A stretch of 64,000 nucleotides of DNA from Girardinichthys multiradiatus (lineage: Eukaryota > Chordata > Actinopteri > Cyprinodontiformes > Goodeidae). Below the pieces are notes generated by a model that was given only the letters and a program-made list of their open reading frames with translations, did not search any database and was not told the DNA's origin. The DNA is taken from positions 23,642,144-23,706,143 of the forward strand of contig NC_061806.1 of assembly GCF_021462225.1 (NCBI RefSeq). The letters run 5' to 3'. The first letter of the stretch is position 1. Each line of letters starts with the position of its first letter. The translations under genes were made by a program, and so were the position numbers. This document shows positions 11,150 to 22,307 of the stretch, one piece after another.

Positions 11150-11600
11150 CATCACAAAGCTGGTTTGAGATAAACTGCAAAGGAGCCTAATAAATGGGAC
11201 ACATTAGAGAGCCTCACAAAAAGCCAAATAACCCAACAGCATATTAGAGGTGAATTGTTCTCCGGATGCAGCCCCCTTTTCCTCTTTCCCCTAAGTGGAT
11301 GCATTATCATTTTGTATGTCGCAAAAGAAGAGGCCCAAGAATATGAATATGCGTTTACATCTGTCTTCGATTAATATGCATGCCTAAATCCTCATCTCAA
11401 CACAAAGCTAATTTTCTGGCCATCTGTGGGATGGCTGGTGGAGGTAATGAATATTCTTTATGAATATGTTTTATTTTTCCGAGGTGGCGATACATCACTG
11501 GCACACTGTTATCCTCCTCTCCTAGAACTCCTTCTCTGCCTCTCCGAGGTGCTGGAAGCCGTCACTGCACAACCTGATGAGTTTAATTAGACTGAGAAGA
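11150..11600. promoter_or_regulatory. candidate conserved noncoding element
   Basis: Non-repetitive, mixed-composition DNA with many homeodomain/POU-like cores (TAATGAATATTC, ATATGCATG, CAATTA-type words) and no coding frame. This texture is typical of vertebrate developmental enhancers. No alignment could be made. Confidence 0.3.
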
Positions 11601-11889
11601 GAGGGGGGAGGATGGTTAGAAGGAAGGACAGATGGAGGGAAGGTCTGGATGCAAAGAGTGAAAAAATATATTTTATTACACATTTCTCCCTCTCACTCTA
11701 ATAGGAGCCTTAATGGGCTACACACCTGCTCTGAGTGATGATGCTGGAGAGAAATATGGTTGAACCTAATAGCTATGACGACTTCTGCAATAACTAGTGA
11801 TGATGGTGAGGCATTCACTGAAGTTGTAACTCCATGGCATCTTGTAGATAACTCACTCAGTTTATCAGGATTAGAATTAAATGCAGGCA
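11601..11889. other. intergenic, purine-rich patch
   Basis: Contains a GA-rich stretch at about 11595-11645 and otherwise unremarkable sequence. Confidence 0.4.
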
Positions 11890-12425
11890 CAAACACATGA
11901 AAGAAGGTGTTTTGATCAGATGAAACCAAAATAAACATTTTTGGCCCACGTGTCAAATGCTATGCTTGGTGGAAAACTAATCCTGCTGATCACCCTTAAC
12001 ACACCATCTCCAATAGTAAAAAATGGTAGTGACAGCTTCATGCTGTTGGAATGCTTTTTTTCAGCAGGGACAGGGAACCTGGTCAGAGTTAGACTTTACA
12101 GAGACTGCAAGAGACAATGGAGACTGGGGCAGATGTTCAGGAATATAACACCCCTGAATATACAACCTGAGCTACAATGGAATGGTTTAGATCAAAGCAT
12201 TTTAATGGCCCAGTCCAAGCAAAATGTGGTTTTAAGTACAGCAGGGCTGCATGCGACGGCAAGCTATATTTTTAAAAAATGTATCCACTTCTCAATATTA
12301 CACTTCTTTGTGGTGGTTTATCACATAAAAACCCCACAAAAACACAACAATTTGTTGCTGTAACATGACTAAACCTGAAAAGTTCCCAATGTATAAGTAA
12401 ATTTGCAGAGCACTGTAAAGCAACT
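11890..12425 (+). mobile_element. Tc1-type transposon relic
   Basis: Reads like the middle and 3' part of a Tc1 element: TTTTGATCAGATGAAACC (around the first catalytic Asp), then TTCAGCAGGGACAGGGAACCTGGTC, later ATGGAATGG-TTAGATCAAAGC. It ends with the typical tail (hydrophobic frames, AACCTGAAAAGTTC). Heavily decayed; no long frame is left. Confidence 0.75.
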
Positions 12426-12559
12426 ATTTAGTATTTTTTGGTTTATACTTAATATACTTTTACCTAATTGTGTAAGTCATTCATTCTAGTACTGTAGCCA
12501 AACAAATTTGATGGTGGATTGTAGGATATTTCAGCCCTTCAGCAACTTTATATGTCACA
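12426..12559. other. intergenic
   Basis: AT-rich spacer without recognised features. Confidence 0.4.
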
Positions 12560-12960
12560 TCGATGATTTAGATGTCAGTGACAGTATTACTGTTCCTCCT
12601 GTGTCTCTGGGGCCTTGGCACAGTCCATTGGCAAGTCGTGTCCTTTAATGATTTATGATTGAAGTTAGCTCGTGAAGTCCCCAGAGGACTCACCCCCCTC
12701 CCCCAACTCCCTCCAGTGCGAGAGGCACGGGGAGTTACCAGTTTTATGGCAGTACTGGGAATCAATTATGCTAATGGCGGCTAATGAATGCACTTCAGGG
12801 AGCTGCTCCGCGCACTCGAGGGCCATTTTTACCATTTGCATATTGATGGCAGAAGGACAGTGGCCACTTTCATCCGGCGGTTGAGAAGCACTGCGGAAAG
12901 GTACTCCTGTGTTCTTTTCACTCTCAATAAAGATGACTTGGTTCATTTAGTTGCCTTTTC
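12560..12960. promoter_or_regulatory. candidate conserved noncoding element
   Basis: A GC-balanced block with few stops on either strand and no repeat resemblance, including GATTTATGATTG, TTTGCATATTGATGG and TAATGGCGGCTAATG words. Open frames occur on both strands, none convincingly coding, so constrained regulatory DNA is the likeliest reading. Confidence 0.3.
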
Positions 12961-13377
12961 TTATTTGTACAATGCGTAACATAACCCAAAAGTTGCAATG
13001 TGCAGCATAGTGTATAAAAATTGTACGGTGAATTTCTTTGAAAGAGGTTGTTGGTGTTTCAATTAAAGTGGCAGTATATACAATATGCTAATAATTTTCA
13101 ACAATAATTTCACACTGCAACAAAAATCACAGAGAGGCTCTGGAGGGAGATTCTGCGAGAAAGGAAACTATTAAGGGATTGCGCTTCTCTGCGTGGCTGG
13201 AAACGTTTATCATGGGGTGTTGGAAATATCCAAACGTTAGATTCAAGAGGAGCAATGTGACTCTCATCTAGGCATGGAACAGTGAACCCAATCCTTAACC
13301 TGATTGAACTGCTAAGGGGATTATGGGAGTTTATTTGTTTGGTCCACATATGTGTTCCGGATCCAAAGAAGGCTTAT
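12961..13377. other. intergenic, nothing recognised
   Basis: No coding or repeat feature identified. Confidence 0.4.
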
Positions 13378-13410
13378 ACCCCTACCACCAAAAACTTTGG
13401 TGGTAGGGGT
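13378..13410. repeat. perfect hairpin, 15-bp stem, 3-nt loop
   Basis: Arm ACCCCTACCACCAAA, loop AAC, then the exact reverse complement. No T-run follows on either strand, so it is not a classical terminator. Confidence 0.9.
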
Positions 13411-13419
13411 TTGTCACCT

Positions 13420-13640
13420 GCTGCAGGGCTGTTGGGGAGGATGTCAGAGCCTAGCTAGTGTAACTTAAGCAAGAGCTTTGTCAGCATTCTCGCCTAAAAC
13501 AGTGCGGTTCAGACTTCATCAGGGCTGCCCCTTATCTCTGATGCTGTTTGTGGGCATTATGGACAGGATCTCAAGGCACAGTTTGGAGAGGACGCTGTCT
13601 GGTTTAGAAAGATATAAAGCATCTCCAAAGGCATTGTGAG
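13420..13640 (+). mobile_element. LINE reverse-transcriptase relic
   Basis: Translation gives HQGCPLSLMLFVGIMDRISR (13519-13578), the conserved RT block of the same LINE group found at 15033-16724 (WQGCPLSPVLFITFMDRISR). Flanking sequence is too decayed to bound precisely. Confidence 0.7.
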
Positions 13641-14182
13641 AGATAACCTTTACACCACCCAAGCTATTATTAAGCACTTTATGAACTTATTAAAAGATTT
13701 TAAATTCATATTAAATCCTTTATATTTAGACCACAAGATCTGGATTATTTTGTCATTATAAAGGCCACAAAAAAAGATGTATGAACTATATTTTTCTCTC
13801 AGCTAAGCCATTTCCTCTTTTACCCCAGTCTGAGGTCATTTTCAATTAAGGGCTTTTTGTGGTCAGTGACTCAGAAGTCCTGGAAGTGCTTGAGTCTTTC
13901 CCCAATGGACAGACACTGTGTAGATTAAGGCGAGACCTTTTTACTGCCGCTAAAGTTAACATACATTTAAGCCATCTGTTTGCAAAGATAGATGTCTGGC
14001 TGCATCCTCCATCGCCCCACTAAAATGCATTAAGGCGGAGAACGCCAGACCAAGAGAGAAGTCGTTATGTCTGATGTGTTTCAGTCAAGTAAAGGCTATG
14101 AATAAGAACACTGCAATGAATAAGTTATGAATAAGGATGGTGATAAAAGAAAATGGACTGAGTTTTAGATATATGTAAATAT
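13641..14182. other. intergenic, nothing recognised
   Basis: No gene or repeat identified. Confidence 0.4.
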
Positions 14183-14625
14183 ACAGTCCCCTCCACACTT
14201 ATCTGCACCCCCTGGTAAAGATGTGTAAAAAAAACTAAAAATGAATATTTTTGCATTTTCACAACATTTTAAAAATTATTCTTATGCAGTTTAGCCCAAA
14301 ATTATTCATACCTCTTGCAAATTTTGTTTTAAGTCAATGTTTTATTTTACCAACATGTTACTTCTGACGTAGTATTAACATTTTGGAGTGGCTCAGTCAG
14401 ATTTCTGACTTGAATCTGATAGAGAATTTGTGTAAGGAGCTAAAATTTAGGGTGAAGGCAAGGAAGACTTCCAACCTGAAAGACTTTAGTTCAATGTCAA
14501 AATTTATTTATTTAAGTACATACACAAGCAACATAAGTGCTGTAAACATGAGGTGTTTAAGAATAAATATGTGTAATGCCAATAAAGATATTGTAATTGA
14601 TTATTGAGAAGTGTTTGAATAATTT
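14183..14625 (+). mobile_element. Tc1-type transposon relic
   Basis: Starts with a Tc1-like tip (CAGTCCCCTCCACACTTATC... CCCCTGGTAAAGATGTG). It then jumps to the catalytic Glu region, translated SDLNLIENLCKELKFRVKAR (14404-14463), so most of the gene is deleted. Confidence 0.8.
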
Positions 14626-14837
14626 TCTGTTTCTATTTATGCTTTTTAGATATTCCTTTTAAGTGGTTTTATTTTATCTTTTTAGAGATCCCAGACTCAT
14701 TTCAAATCAGAAACAAATTGGAAAGCAATGAAACTAAATTTACATCCTAATCGGCCAAGGGCAGGCTATAACCAATGATAGGCTTAACTCTAAAATGATC
14801 AGAGTGCCTAGGAACTTATAATTAATAATACATCACG
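14626..14837. other. spacer between Tc1 relics
   Basis: AT-rich; may contain more decayed Tc1 sequence, not resolved. Confidence 0.3.
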
Positions 14838-15032
14838 GTTTACCAATACTATGCATTACCCTAAATACTCTTTCTCCACTTTGAAATATGGTATTGGCAG
14901 CGTAATCCTACGGGAAGGTTTTTCATTAGCAGTGACAATCTGACTTGATTGGAAAATTAATCTAATTACAGCGTAATCCTAGAAGACAACTTCTTAGAGT
15001 CTTCAAAATACTGGGGCAAAGGTTCCCCTTTC
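14838..15032 (+). mobile_element. Tc1 relic, left part (split by LINE)
   Basis: Tc1 words in order: ATGGTATTGGCAGCGTAATC, GGTTTTTCATTAGCAGTGAC, ATCCTAGAAGACAACTTCTT, GGGGCAAAGGTTCCCCTT. The sequence breaks at about 15032 and resumes at 16725 with AGCAGGACAAAGACCTTAAA, the next Tc1 segment. Confidence 0.75.
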
Positions 15033-16724
15033 CCGCCCGCCTCAGGAGTGGGAAGCAGTGCTTCGCCAACACTGTTTACAGTGGGGGTGGGAGGCTGCTG
15101 ACCTCGCCTGAGGACATTATCGGGCAGTGGAAGAAGTACTTCGAGGATCTCCTCAATTATGCATTCCCTGGTGGAAACAGAGGCTGGGGACTCGGGGTTG
15201 GACTCTTTCATCACCCAGGCTGAAGTCAGCGAGGTGGTTAAAAAACTCCGCGGTGGTAGGGCTTCGGGGGTGGATGAGATCCGCCCTGAGTACCTCAACT
15301 CTCTGGATGTTGTGGGGCTGTCATGGTTGACACGCCTCTTCAACATTGCATGGCGGTCGGGGACAGTTCTTCTGGACTGGCAAAAGGGGTGGTGGTCGAC
15401 CGGAGGGTGTGTTCCAACTACAGGGGGATCACACTCCTCAGCCTCCCTGGTAAGGCCTACGTGAGGGTATTGGGGAGGAGAGTCCGACCGATAGTCGAAC
15501 CTCGGCTTCAGGAGGAGCAGTGTGGTTTTTGTACCGGCCGTGGGACACTGGACCAGCTCTATACCCTCTACAGGGTACTCGAGGGTTCATGGGAGTTTGC
15601 GCAACCGGTCCACATGTGTTTTGTGGACTTGGAGAAAGCATTCGACTCTGTACCTCATGGTGCCCTGTGGGGGTGCTCCAGGAGTATGGAATCGGGGGCC
15701 TTTTATTAGGGGCCATCCGGTCCCTGTACAAGTGGAGCAGGAGTTTGGATTGCCGGCACTAAGTCGGACCTGTTCCCGGTGCATGTTGGACTCTGGCAGG
15801 GCTGCCCTTTGTCACCGGTCCTGTTCATAACTTTTATGGACAGGATTTCTAGATGCAGCCAAGGGCCAGAGGGGGTCTGGTTTGGGGACCAGTGGATTTC
15901 GTCTCTTCTTTTTGCAGATGACGTGGTCCTGCTGGCCCCCTCTAGCCAAGACCTACAGCATGCGCTGGGGCGGTTCGCAGCCGAGTGTGAAGCGGCTGGG
16001 ATGAAGATCAGCTCCTCCAAGTCCAAGGCCATGGTACTCGACCGGGAAAGGGTGGCTTGTCCTCTTCAGGTTGGAGGGGAGTTCCTGCCTCAAGTGGAGG
16101 AGTTCAAGTATCTCGGGGTCTTGTTCACAAGTGAGGGAAGAATGGAGCGCGAGATCGACAGACGGATCGGTGCGGCTGCAATAGTAATGGGGGCACTGTG
16201 CCGGTCTGTTGTGGTGAAGAGAGAGCTGAGCCGAAAAGCAAAGCTCTCGATTTACCGGTCGGTCTACGTTCCTACCCTCACCTATGGCCATGTACTTTGG
16301 GTCGTGACCGAAAGAACGAGATCCCGGATACAAGCGCCTGAAATGAGCCTCCTCCATAGGGTGGCCGGGCACTCCCTTAGAGATAGGGTGAGGAGCTCGG
16401 CCATCCGGGAGGGGCTCGGAGTAGAGCCGCTGCTTCTCCACATCGAGAGGAGCCAGTTGAGGTGGCTCGGACATCTATACAGGATGCCTCCTGAACGCCT
16501 TCCTCGGGAGGTATTCCAGGCACGTCCCACCGGGGGGAGGCCCAGGGGACGGCCCAGGACACGCTGGAGGGACTATGTCTCTCGGCTGGCCTGGGAACGC
16601 CTTGGGCTCCCCCAGAGGAGCTGGAGGAGGTGTCTGGAGAGAGGGACGTCTGGGCGTCTCTGCTGAGTCTGCTGCCCCCGCGACCCGGTCCCGGATAAGC
16701 GGAAGACAACGAGTATGAGGTTCA
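15033..16724 (+). mobile_element. 5'-truncated non-LTR retrotransposon (LINE)
   Basis: Reverse-transcriptase half of a teleost LINE inserted into a Tc1 relic. Domains in order: thumb-preceding region with GGRASGVDEIRPEYL (near 15255), VCSNYRGITLLSLPGK (near 15407), GFCTGRGTLDQL and FVDLEKAFDSVP (15530-15660), then QGCPLSP and the catalytic ADD in SSLLFADDVV (15900-15935). The C-terminal region ends in RGRPRTRWRDYVSRLAWERL. At least three frame changes separate the blocks. The endonuclease half is missing. The end at 16724 lacks the short tandem tail usual in this group. Confidence 0.85.
15779..16666 (+). pseudogene. LINE ORF2 C-terminal part (RT palm to tail)
   Basis: Longest intact piece of the LINE above, 295 codons open. 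The RT catalytic pair lies at residues 47-48 (F-A-D-D), followed by the thumb and a basic C-terminal domain with an RP(T)GGRPRGRPRTRWRD stretch. The N-terminal half of the RT is in other frames upstream, so no complete enzyme can be made. Confidence 0.85.
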
Positions 16725-17065
16725 CAGCAGGACAAAGACCTTAAACATACAACCAGATCTATAACGGTTTAGAATAAAGAATTTTCATGCGTTAGTATGG
16801 TCCAGTCAAAGTATAGAGTTAAATCCATTAGAAAATGTGAGGCTTAAAAACGGATGTGTTATTGTTGTGAAAGCTCGTTGTACAGAGTCTTGACTCCAAG
16901 GGGCTCAATACTAATGCACTCTACACTTGTTTTTCTCCACATAATTATGCACTGCTTTGTGTTGGTCTTGAACAAAAAAAAAAAAACAATAAAATAAATT
17001 ATGTTTCTCAATTGGATGTAAGTATTTATTCTTTTAAGTCTTTTAGTTCTTATGGAACAAATACA
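16725..17065 (+). mobile_element. Tc1 relic, right part (split by LINE)
   Basis: Continuation of the Tc1 interrupted at 15032: AGCAGGACAAAGACCTTAAA, then ATAACGGTTTAGAATAAAGA and TGGTCCAGTCAAAGTATAGA, then the AT-rich 3' tail containing CTTTGTGTTGGTCTT. Confidence 0.75.
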
Positions 17066-17890
17066 CATCCTTAGTTAATGTTGATCTATTATTGGATATG
17101 CAAATTTGATCTATTAAACATTTAAGCTAATAGCTTCATCTAGCCTGTGGCAAGAACCAAAAGGTCAACATTTTCGTTAACCTTGTATCTTAGGTATTTT
17201 AAACCAATGCAATAAAACTACATTAACTCCTTAAAACTAAATTGTTACCAGGGTCACAGAGCCGCATACCTGAGTATACGAAAGTTTTGACACAAACTTC
17301 TTGAAACTTCCATTCGTGATGCCATCACTCTGTGGAATAAACAGAGGGAGACAGGCAGTGTTCGAGGCTCTCACTAATTTGCTCTGCTGACATTTTCTTC
17401 TCCGTCTCCTTGGGGGAAAAAGAGCAGTAAAGACAGACTGCGGGAGTTTGGAAAAAAGAGGTGTTTGGAGAAAGAGATAGAGAGAGAGCAGGAAGAGAGA
17501 AAGAGGGATGGTGAGGCAGACACTAATGAACGCAGACAACAAAGACCCTAACCTGAGCTTCTAAGCCCCTGGAGACACAGAGAGGTTTTTCAGCGGGTCA
17601 ATAAAAGCACTGGACCGTGTATGCGTCTGCTTGCCCTTCAAGCACCCGCTTAACTATAGAGTGAGGACTTTTGTTCAAGGTTACTGGAGTTAAAGGGGAA
17701 TAACATGGAATTTCACCTACAATTCAGGCAGAGTTTATAGCTTTATGTGCACAGGAGGAAAAATCTGTAAGATCTAATGTGAAACTCTTATACGTGTATG
17801 TAATAATGCATCATGGGCATGAATATTAGAATAATTTAGGGGTTTTGAAGATACATCTGAACCCCCTTGTGAAATCATTTTAACCTAGGA
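17066..17890. other. intergenic, possible conserved block at 17230-17600
   Basis: GC-balanced DNA around 17230-17600 with a GA-rich tract (17455-17520). No repeat recognised and no convincing exon. Confidence 0.3.
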
Positions 17891-18620
17891 AAAAAACACC
17901 TTCAGTGATTTTTAAAATCCTTCTTCACAAATATACTCCACAAGTTTTCAGTATGTTTGAGGTTTCATCCATTCCATGTTAGAAGCTTAACGTTATCCTG
18001 CTATGTCCATTTTAAGGCAGCTACTATGTGTGTGGAAACCATTGTTCTGCCATAACACCTAGTTCAAGTAAAAACTATCTGGCTCAAACTATCACACTCA
18101 GATCAGACTAAATTGGTTAGGATATTCAAGAACACCCCAGGAAGCACCAAAACTTAGCTTGGTCATAGGCTAGAAGATACTGGAACACCAAAATACTCTC
18201 CGGATTAACATCAGGAAATGCTAAAAAAATAGAGAAGTCCTTGCTCTATAATTTAGCTACACAGAAATTTGCAGTCCCTCAAATGAACAAACGAAATGCC
18301 TTCTGAAGAAAGTTTATATGGCCAAATGAGAAAAAGATTTAGCTGCTTGGTCACAATGACAAGACAAAAGCATAGAAGAGTCAGGATGAGGATTTCAAAC
18401 CTAGGAACACTGTATCAGCTATTCAGTATGGTGCTTAGGGTCTATTTCCTGGTGCATTCATAAAGTGAATGGAATGGCGAAAAAGTTATTGCTCCAAATT
18501 CTTCAAAGTAGACCTCAAACACACAACGCAGGCTAACATTAAGTTTATGGAATTGCCCTGAACTTAATCTTAGAGATATTTCATAGACAAAATGTGCTTA
18601 AAAGAAGGCTCCATACCAGA
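17891..18620 (+). mobile_element. mariner/Tc1-like relic (same family as 28690 and 54890)
   Basis: Shares ordered words with the reverse complements of 28690-29640 and 54890-55880, for example TTGGTTAGGATATTCAAGAA, CACCCCAGGAAGCACCA and a GAAGAAAGTTTATATGGCC stretch like Tc1-group transposases. No frame survives. Confidence 0.5.
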
Positions 18621-19169
18621 AAAGCAATCCATTTAAATGTACTCTACTAAGAGACACTTTCATGCTCCTTCATGCATGTAGTTTCTCTGTAACTGGTATA
18701 GAACAAGAAGATTTTAACAAATATTAGTGGGGTGTATATATATATTTTAGCTTGCATGTCTAATTTTGACTCTTGCTGTACATATAGAACTTTATTTTGA
18801 GCTGAGATTGCTGCTCATACTCTCTTCTGTTTATTTGGATTAAAAGAAAATTGAACTGAACAAGAGTAATCTTCTCTGCCAGTCGGACTGATATGGGGAT
18901 TCTGCTTAATTTATTTTGACATCCTCCATGAGAGCATTTAACTGAGTCTGAGAACAAATCGATTCTTAATTTAGGGACTTTATAAGAGTAATAACAATAA
19001 AAACTGAGTCTGAAGTATGGAGAAAGGACAAATATATTTCCCACTGGAGTTTATTTCTCCCTGTGCTTTTAAATCAGAGCAATGTAAAGTTTGAGCAAAG
19101 TTAGAAAAAATCAGCGTGATGAGATATTGGCTCTCAGCTTGTAACTTAATTTTATGCATCAAGTGACAA
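18621..19169. other. intergenic, nothing recognised
   Basis: AT-rich; no feature recognised. Confidence 0.4.
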
Positions 19170-19560
19170 ACAAGATATCATGCAGCTCATAATCCTCAGC
19201 CTCCCCGAACACACACAGGCCTCCCACAGACTCCATCTTGATATTGACGGGAAAGAAATGTCTCACATCTGGGGTCCGCACACCATGATACGCACCTGAA
19301 ATGGGGAGGGCTCAGCACGCAAGCATGCTGGGAGACACATACTTGGCTGCCCTACCAATTCCCTCCTCGCCTGACATATGTCATTCTCAATCTGTTCAAC
19401 AGGCCACATGGCTCTGCCGCTGCAGCACAGAGGGTGGCAGAGGACTGAAGAAGAGGGCACAGAGGGACGGAGAAGGCGAGGACTGCATGAAACCAGCAGA
19501 GAGAGCTGCTGCCAGTGGCTGCAGTGTTTTCCATATTAACTGGTGGTTTGGAACAAACAC
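19170..19560. promoter_or_regulatory. candidate conserved noncoding element
   Basis: GC-balanced, non-repetitive, open on both strands without splice or protein signatures. Read as possible constrained noncoding DNA rather than an exon; weak evidence. Confidence 0.25.
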
Positions 19561-20106
19561 CATCTGCTCCTCAACAAAGTTAAACCCACTGTGTAAACAG
19601 ATGTCACCACCCCTGTATACATTTACTAGCAGCGAAGTTAAATGATTTAAGAGCCATAAGCGTCTTGCAACACAAGTCTATAGTTTCAAATCTTATGGGC
19701 TCAACAGTGTAAATAATGTAAATATATGATAAAAAACTGAACGGAAATTGTGAGTCAGAAGGTTGTTTTTCATGGGCTGAGAGTGAGAAGTAATAATTAA
19801 AGTTCCACCTGTAACTTTGTAAAGTTTTATGAAAGGCATAAACAGAACTGGATTGCCCTCATGTGGTCAGATGATGTAATCACACTAAAAAAACTGTTTT
19901 TGTAAACAAAAGCAGAGACTACAGGACAAATAGACAAAATTTCTTCCAGTGTGCCTTAGACTTATAAAATATATATCTTTAACAACTACAAAAAGTTTAC
20001 TAATAAATCAGCCTATTCTCAACATTTAGAAAATGCTATCAAAACAGGACTCATAAAATATGTTAGATGTCTTTTACATTGAGTTGGTTAAATTTTTCTG
20101 AAAATC
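19561..20106. other. intergenic, nothing recognised
   Basis: No feature recognised. Confidence 0.4.
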
Positions 20107-20205
20107 AATGGCTTGTATTTGTATAGCACTATATCAAGTCAGAGGACCCCAAAGCGCTTTACACTATAATCAGTTATCACCACTCTTATCCAGAGGCCAA
20201 GTTCA
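20107..20205 (+). repeat. short interspersed repeat fragment
   Basis: CTTGTATTTGTATAGCACTA...CCCCAAAGCGCTTTACACTA resembles the end of a widespread teleost interspersed repeat (GTATTTATATAGCGC-type). Family not certain. Confidence 0.45.
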
Positions 20206-21529
20206 GGTTCATTTACAGGATAGATGTCATTTTATTTTACATAATTCCAGATTTTCACTTTTTTTTTTTCTGTCTTTTTTGATTAGTAGACATGATGAAA
20301 TAAGATATGAAAATTGAAATAGTCTCATAATGAACTGTTGCAAAGTAAATATGAAATTAAATTTAATAATTAACCAATAAAATAAGTCTGAGTATATATT
20401 AATTAAATATTTAAATAAATACAGAATCAACTATATGTGTGATTTTAATATATAATGAATTCAAATTTTAATAAATGTTTTTAACCTTAAATCATAATTT
20501 TTTTTATTTAATATATTAGTAGTCTTTTAGCCCTTAATAGTAAAAGGAAAATGTGATCAAGTGTGGGATCTCAGAATGTTTTTACAGCACTGTTTTGTTT
20601 TGTAAACCTTGAGACTTGTACGTTTTGAGTGACGCTTGTATATGTCCATCAAAGTTGTTTATTGTTAGCAATACAGTTGACAAAAATAATCCATAAGAAA
20701 GGATGGGATTTAAAATTTAAACTTTAATAACTGATTAGGGTCATATTATGAAGTGGTCATTAAAAACTGTTATCTGTACTACTATCAGCTGTATCTGAAA
20801 GTATAAATTGAGCTCCCTTGGGATTCCAGGGACACACCTCATTGCAATTGCCTTGTTTTACATCTCCAATCTGTTACAGTGGAAACTCCCCTGCCTCAAT
20901 CCCACGGATGATTAAGCACGATAATTAAGGTTTTTGGACGTTTTCCACAGAGGAGCAGACGTAGCAGCTGGTGACATTCATGCATTCCCAAACACAGAGG
21001 AGGGAATTACAATGATGCTCCCAGTTATTTCAGTGATCACAATGTCTGGTCTCGGCACCAGAATAGGCAAAACATACATTTTTTTTTTTTAGATCTGAAT
21101 ATTTTGAAATCTCACAGATATTTTGTTATTAACTCATAGTTTTTGGGTTGTATCTCAAACATTGATGGAAGAACTGATTTTCAAAGGTTCAACATCCCTA
21201 GAAAACCATTAAACTTGGAGGGTATAAGTGGTTACATGAATCTTTAGAAACATCAGATCAGTTTTGTTTTGGTTGGTTAACTGTTGGTTAACTGTTCCAT
21301 TGCTGTAGAGAGCCAGTGACCAAATAACTACAAATTACACATAACAAATCAATGTTTTGCCAAATCAATTAAGATAACTGTAAACATTGCTCTATTTCAG
21401 CAGCAATAACGAAGTAAAACAAAACTGATTAAATAAATGCAAGCAACGTTTTATAACTGTGCATGTGGCTGTATTCAGAAATTTTAGAAAAACACACATG
21501 ACAGTTAAAAATTATGTTTGATTCAAAAA
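20206..21529. other. intergenic, AT-rich
   Basis: Very AT-rich at 20230-20520; 20800-21050 is more balanced. No gene seen. Confidence 0.4.
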
Positions 21530-22075
21530 CAACATAGCAAATTGCATCACCATACTTGCAAACTGTAAGCATGATGGCAGTATCATGCTTTGTAGTGTTT
21601 TTGTTTTTTTTTCTTTTTTGGAACTGGGGTCTTAGCCCCAGTAGAAGAAATTATAATCACTTTCAAATTCAAGTCTATGCTGGCACAAAACCGTCAGGTT
21701 TCTGCAAGATAGATCAAAATGAAAATTAACTTCATCTTTCAGCACAACAACTACCCAAAGCATATGTGGAATGGCCCAGCTAGAGCCCAGACCTGAATCC
21801 AATCTGAAGAGGGCTGTGCAATCTAAGGCTTGCAATCTAACAGATTTGAAGTATTTGTTTTGTTGTTGTTGTTGTTGTTGTTTCTTTCTTTTTTTTTTTT
21901 ACAATAAACGGGGCAAAACTGCTTTTCTGCTTTGTCCACTGAACTAATTCAGATTCCTTTTTATTTGAGTTGTACAGGTTATATCTCACATTAAATGGGG
22001 GTATGGTCCAAAGTGATTTAATTCTGTCACATTTTTTATAACCCCAAAAAACAGGCATTTTAACAGGTGTACCAA
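21530..22075 (+). mobile_element. Tc1-type relic
   Basis: Contains ACTGTAAGCATGATGGCAGT, then CAACAACTACCCAAAGCATA and CAGACCTGAATCCAATCTGA (around the second and third catalytic residues), then the tail GGTTATATCTCACATTAAAT. A (GTT)n run lies at 21862-21881. Confidence 0.75.
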
Positions 22076-22249
22076 GAGGGAAGTGAAATTAAAAATTTAA
22101 TGTATTTTGAGTGTTAAGTAAGAATTTTAGCAAAACCAAATAAACCAAATCCTGATGAGTCATGAGACAGATTTTTCATCCTCTTAAGTGAAAAAAAAAG
22201 TATTTTTTTCCAAAGACACGATAAAAGGAATGAAAGCTCAAAGACCCAA

Positions 22250-22307
22250 AGACCTCATCTCCCAGAATGCAACTTTAAAGCGGAAATCCTCCAGCGACTC
22301 CATGGAA
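22250..22307 (+). promoter_or_regulatory. distal part of the CIBAR1 promoter, cut off by a LINE
   Basis: CTCATCTCCCAGAATGCAAC (22254-22273) matches the ZNF143/THAP11-type motif (TCCCAGAATGC) that normally lies within a couple of hundred bases of a start site. It is followed by the first copy of the 12-bp target duplication GACTCCATGGAA (22296-22307). In this genome a 1051-bp LINE separates it from the coding start. Confidence 0.55.

Noticed and set aside
13378..13410. Rho-independent-like terminator
   Set aside because: Eukaryotic DNA, no T-run, no gene ending nearby; recorded as a hairpin only.
19301..19645. 114-codon open frame on +
   Set aside because: The opposite strand is also open; Cys/Ser-rich without family resemblance. 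More like GC-balanced noncoding DNA.
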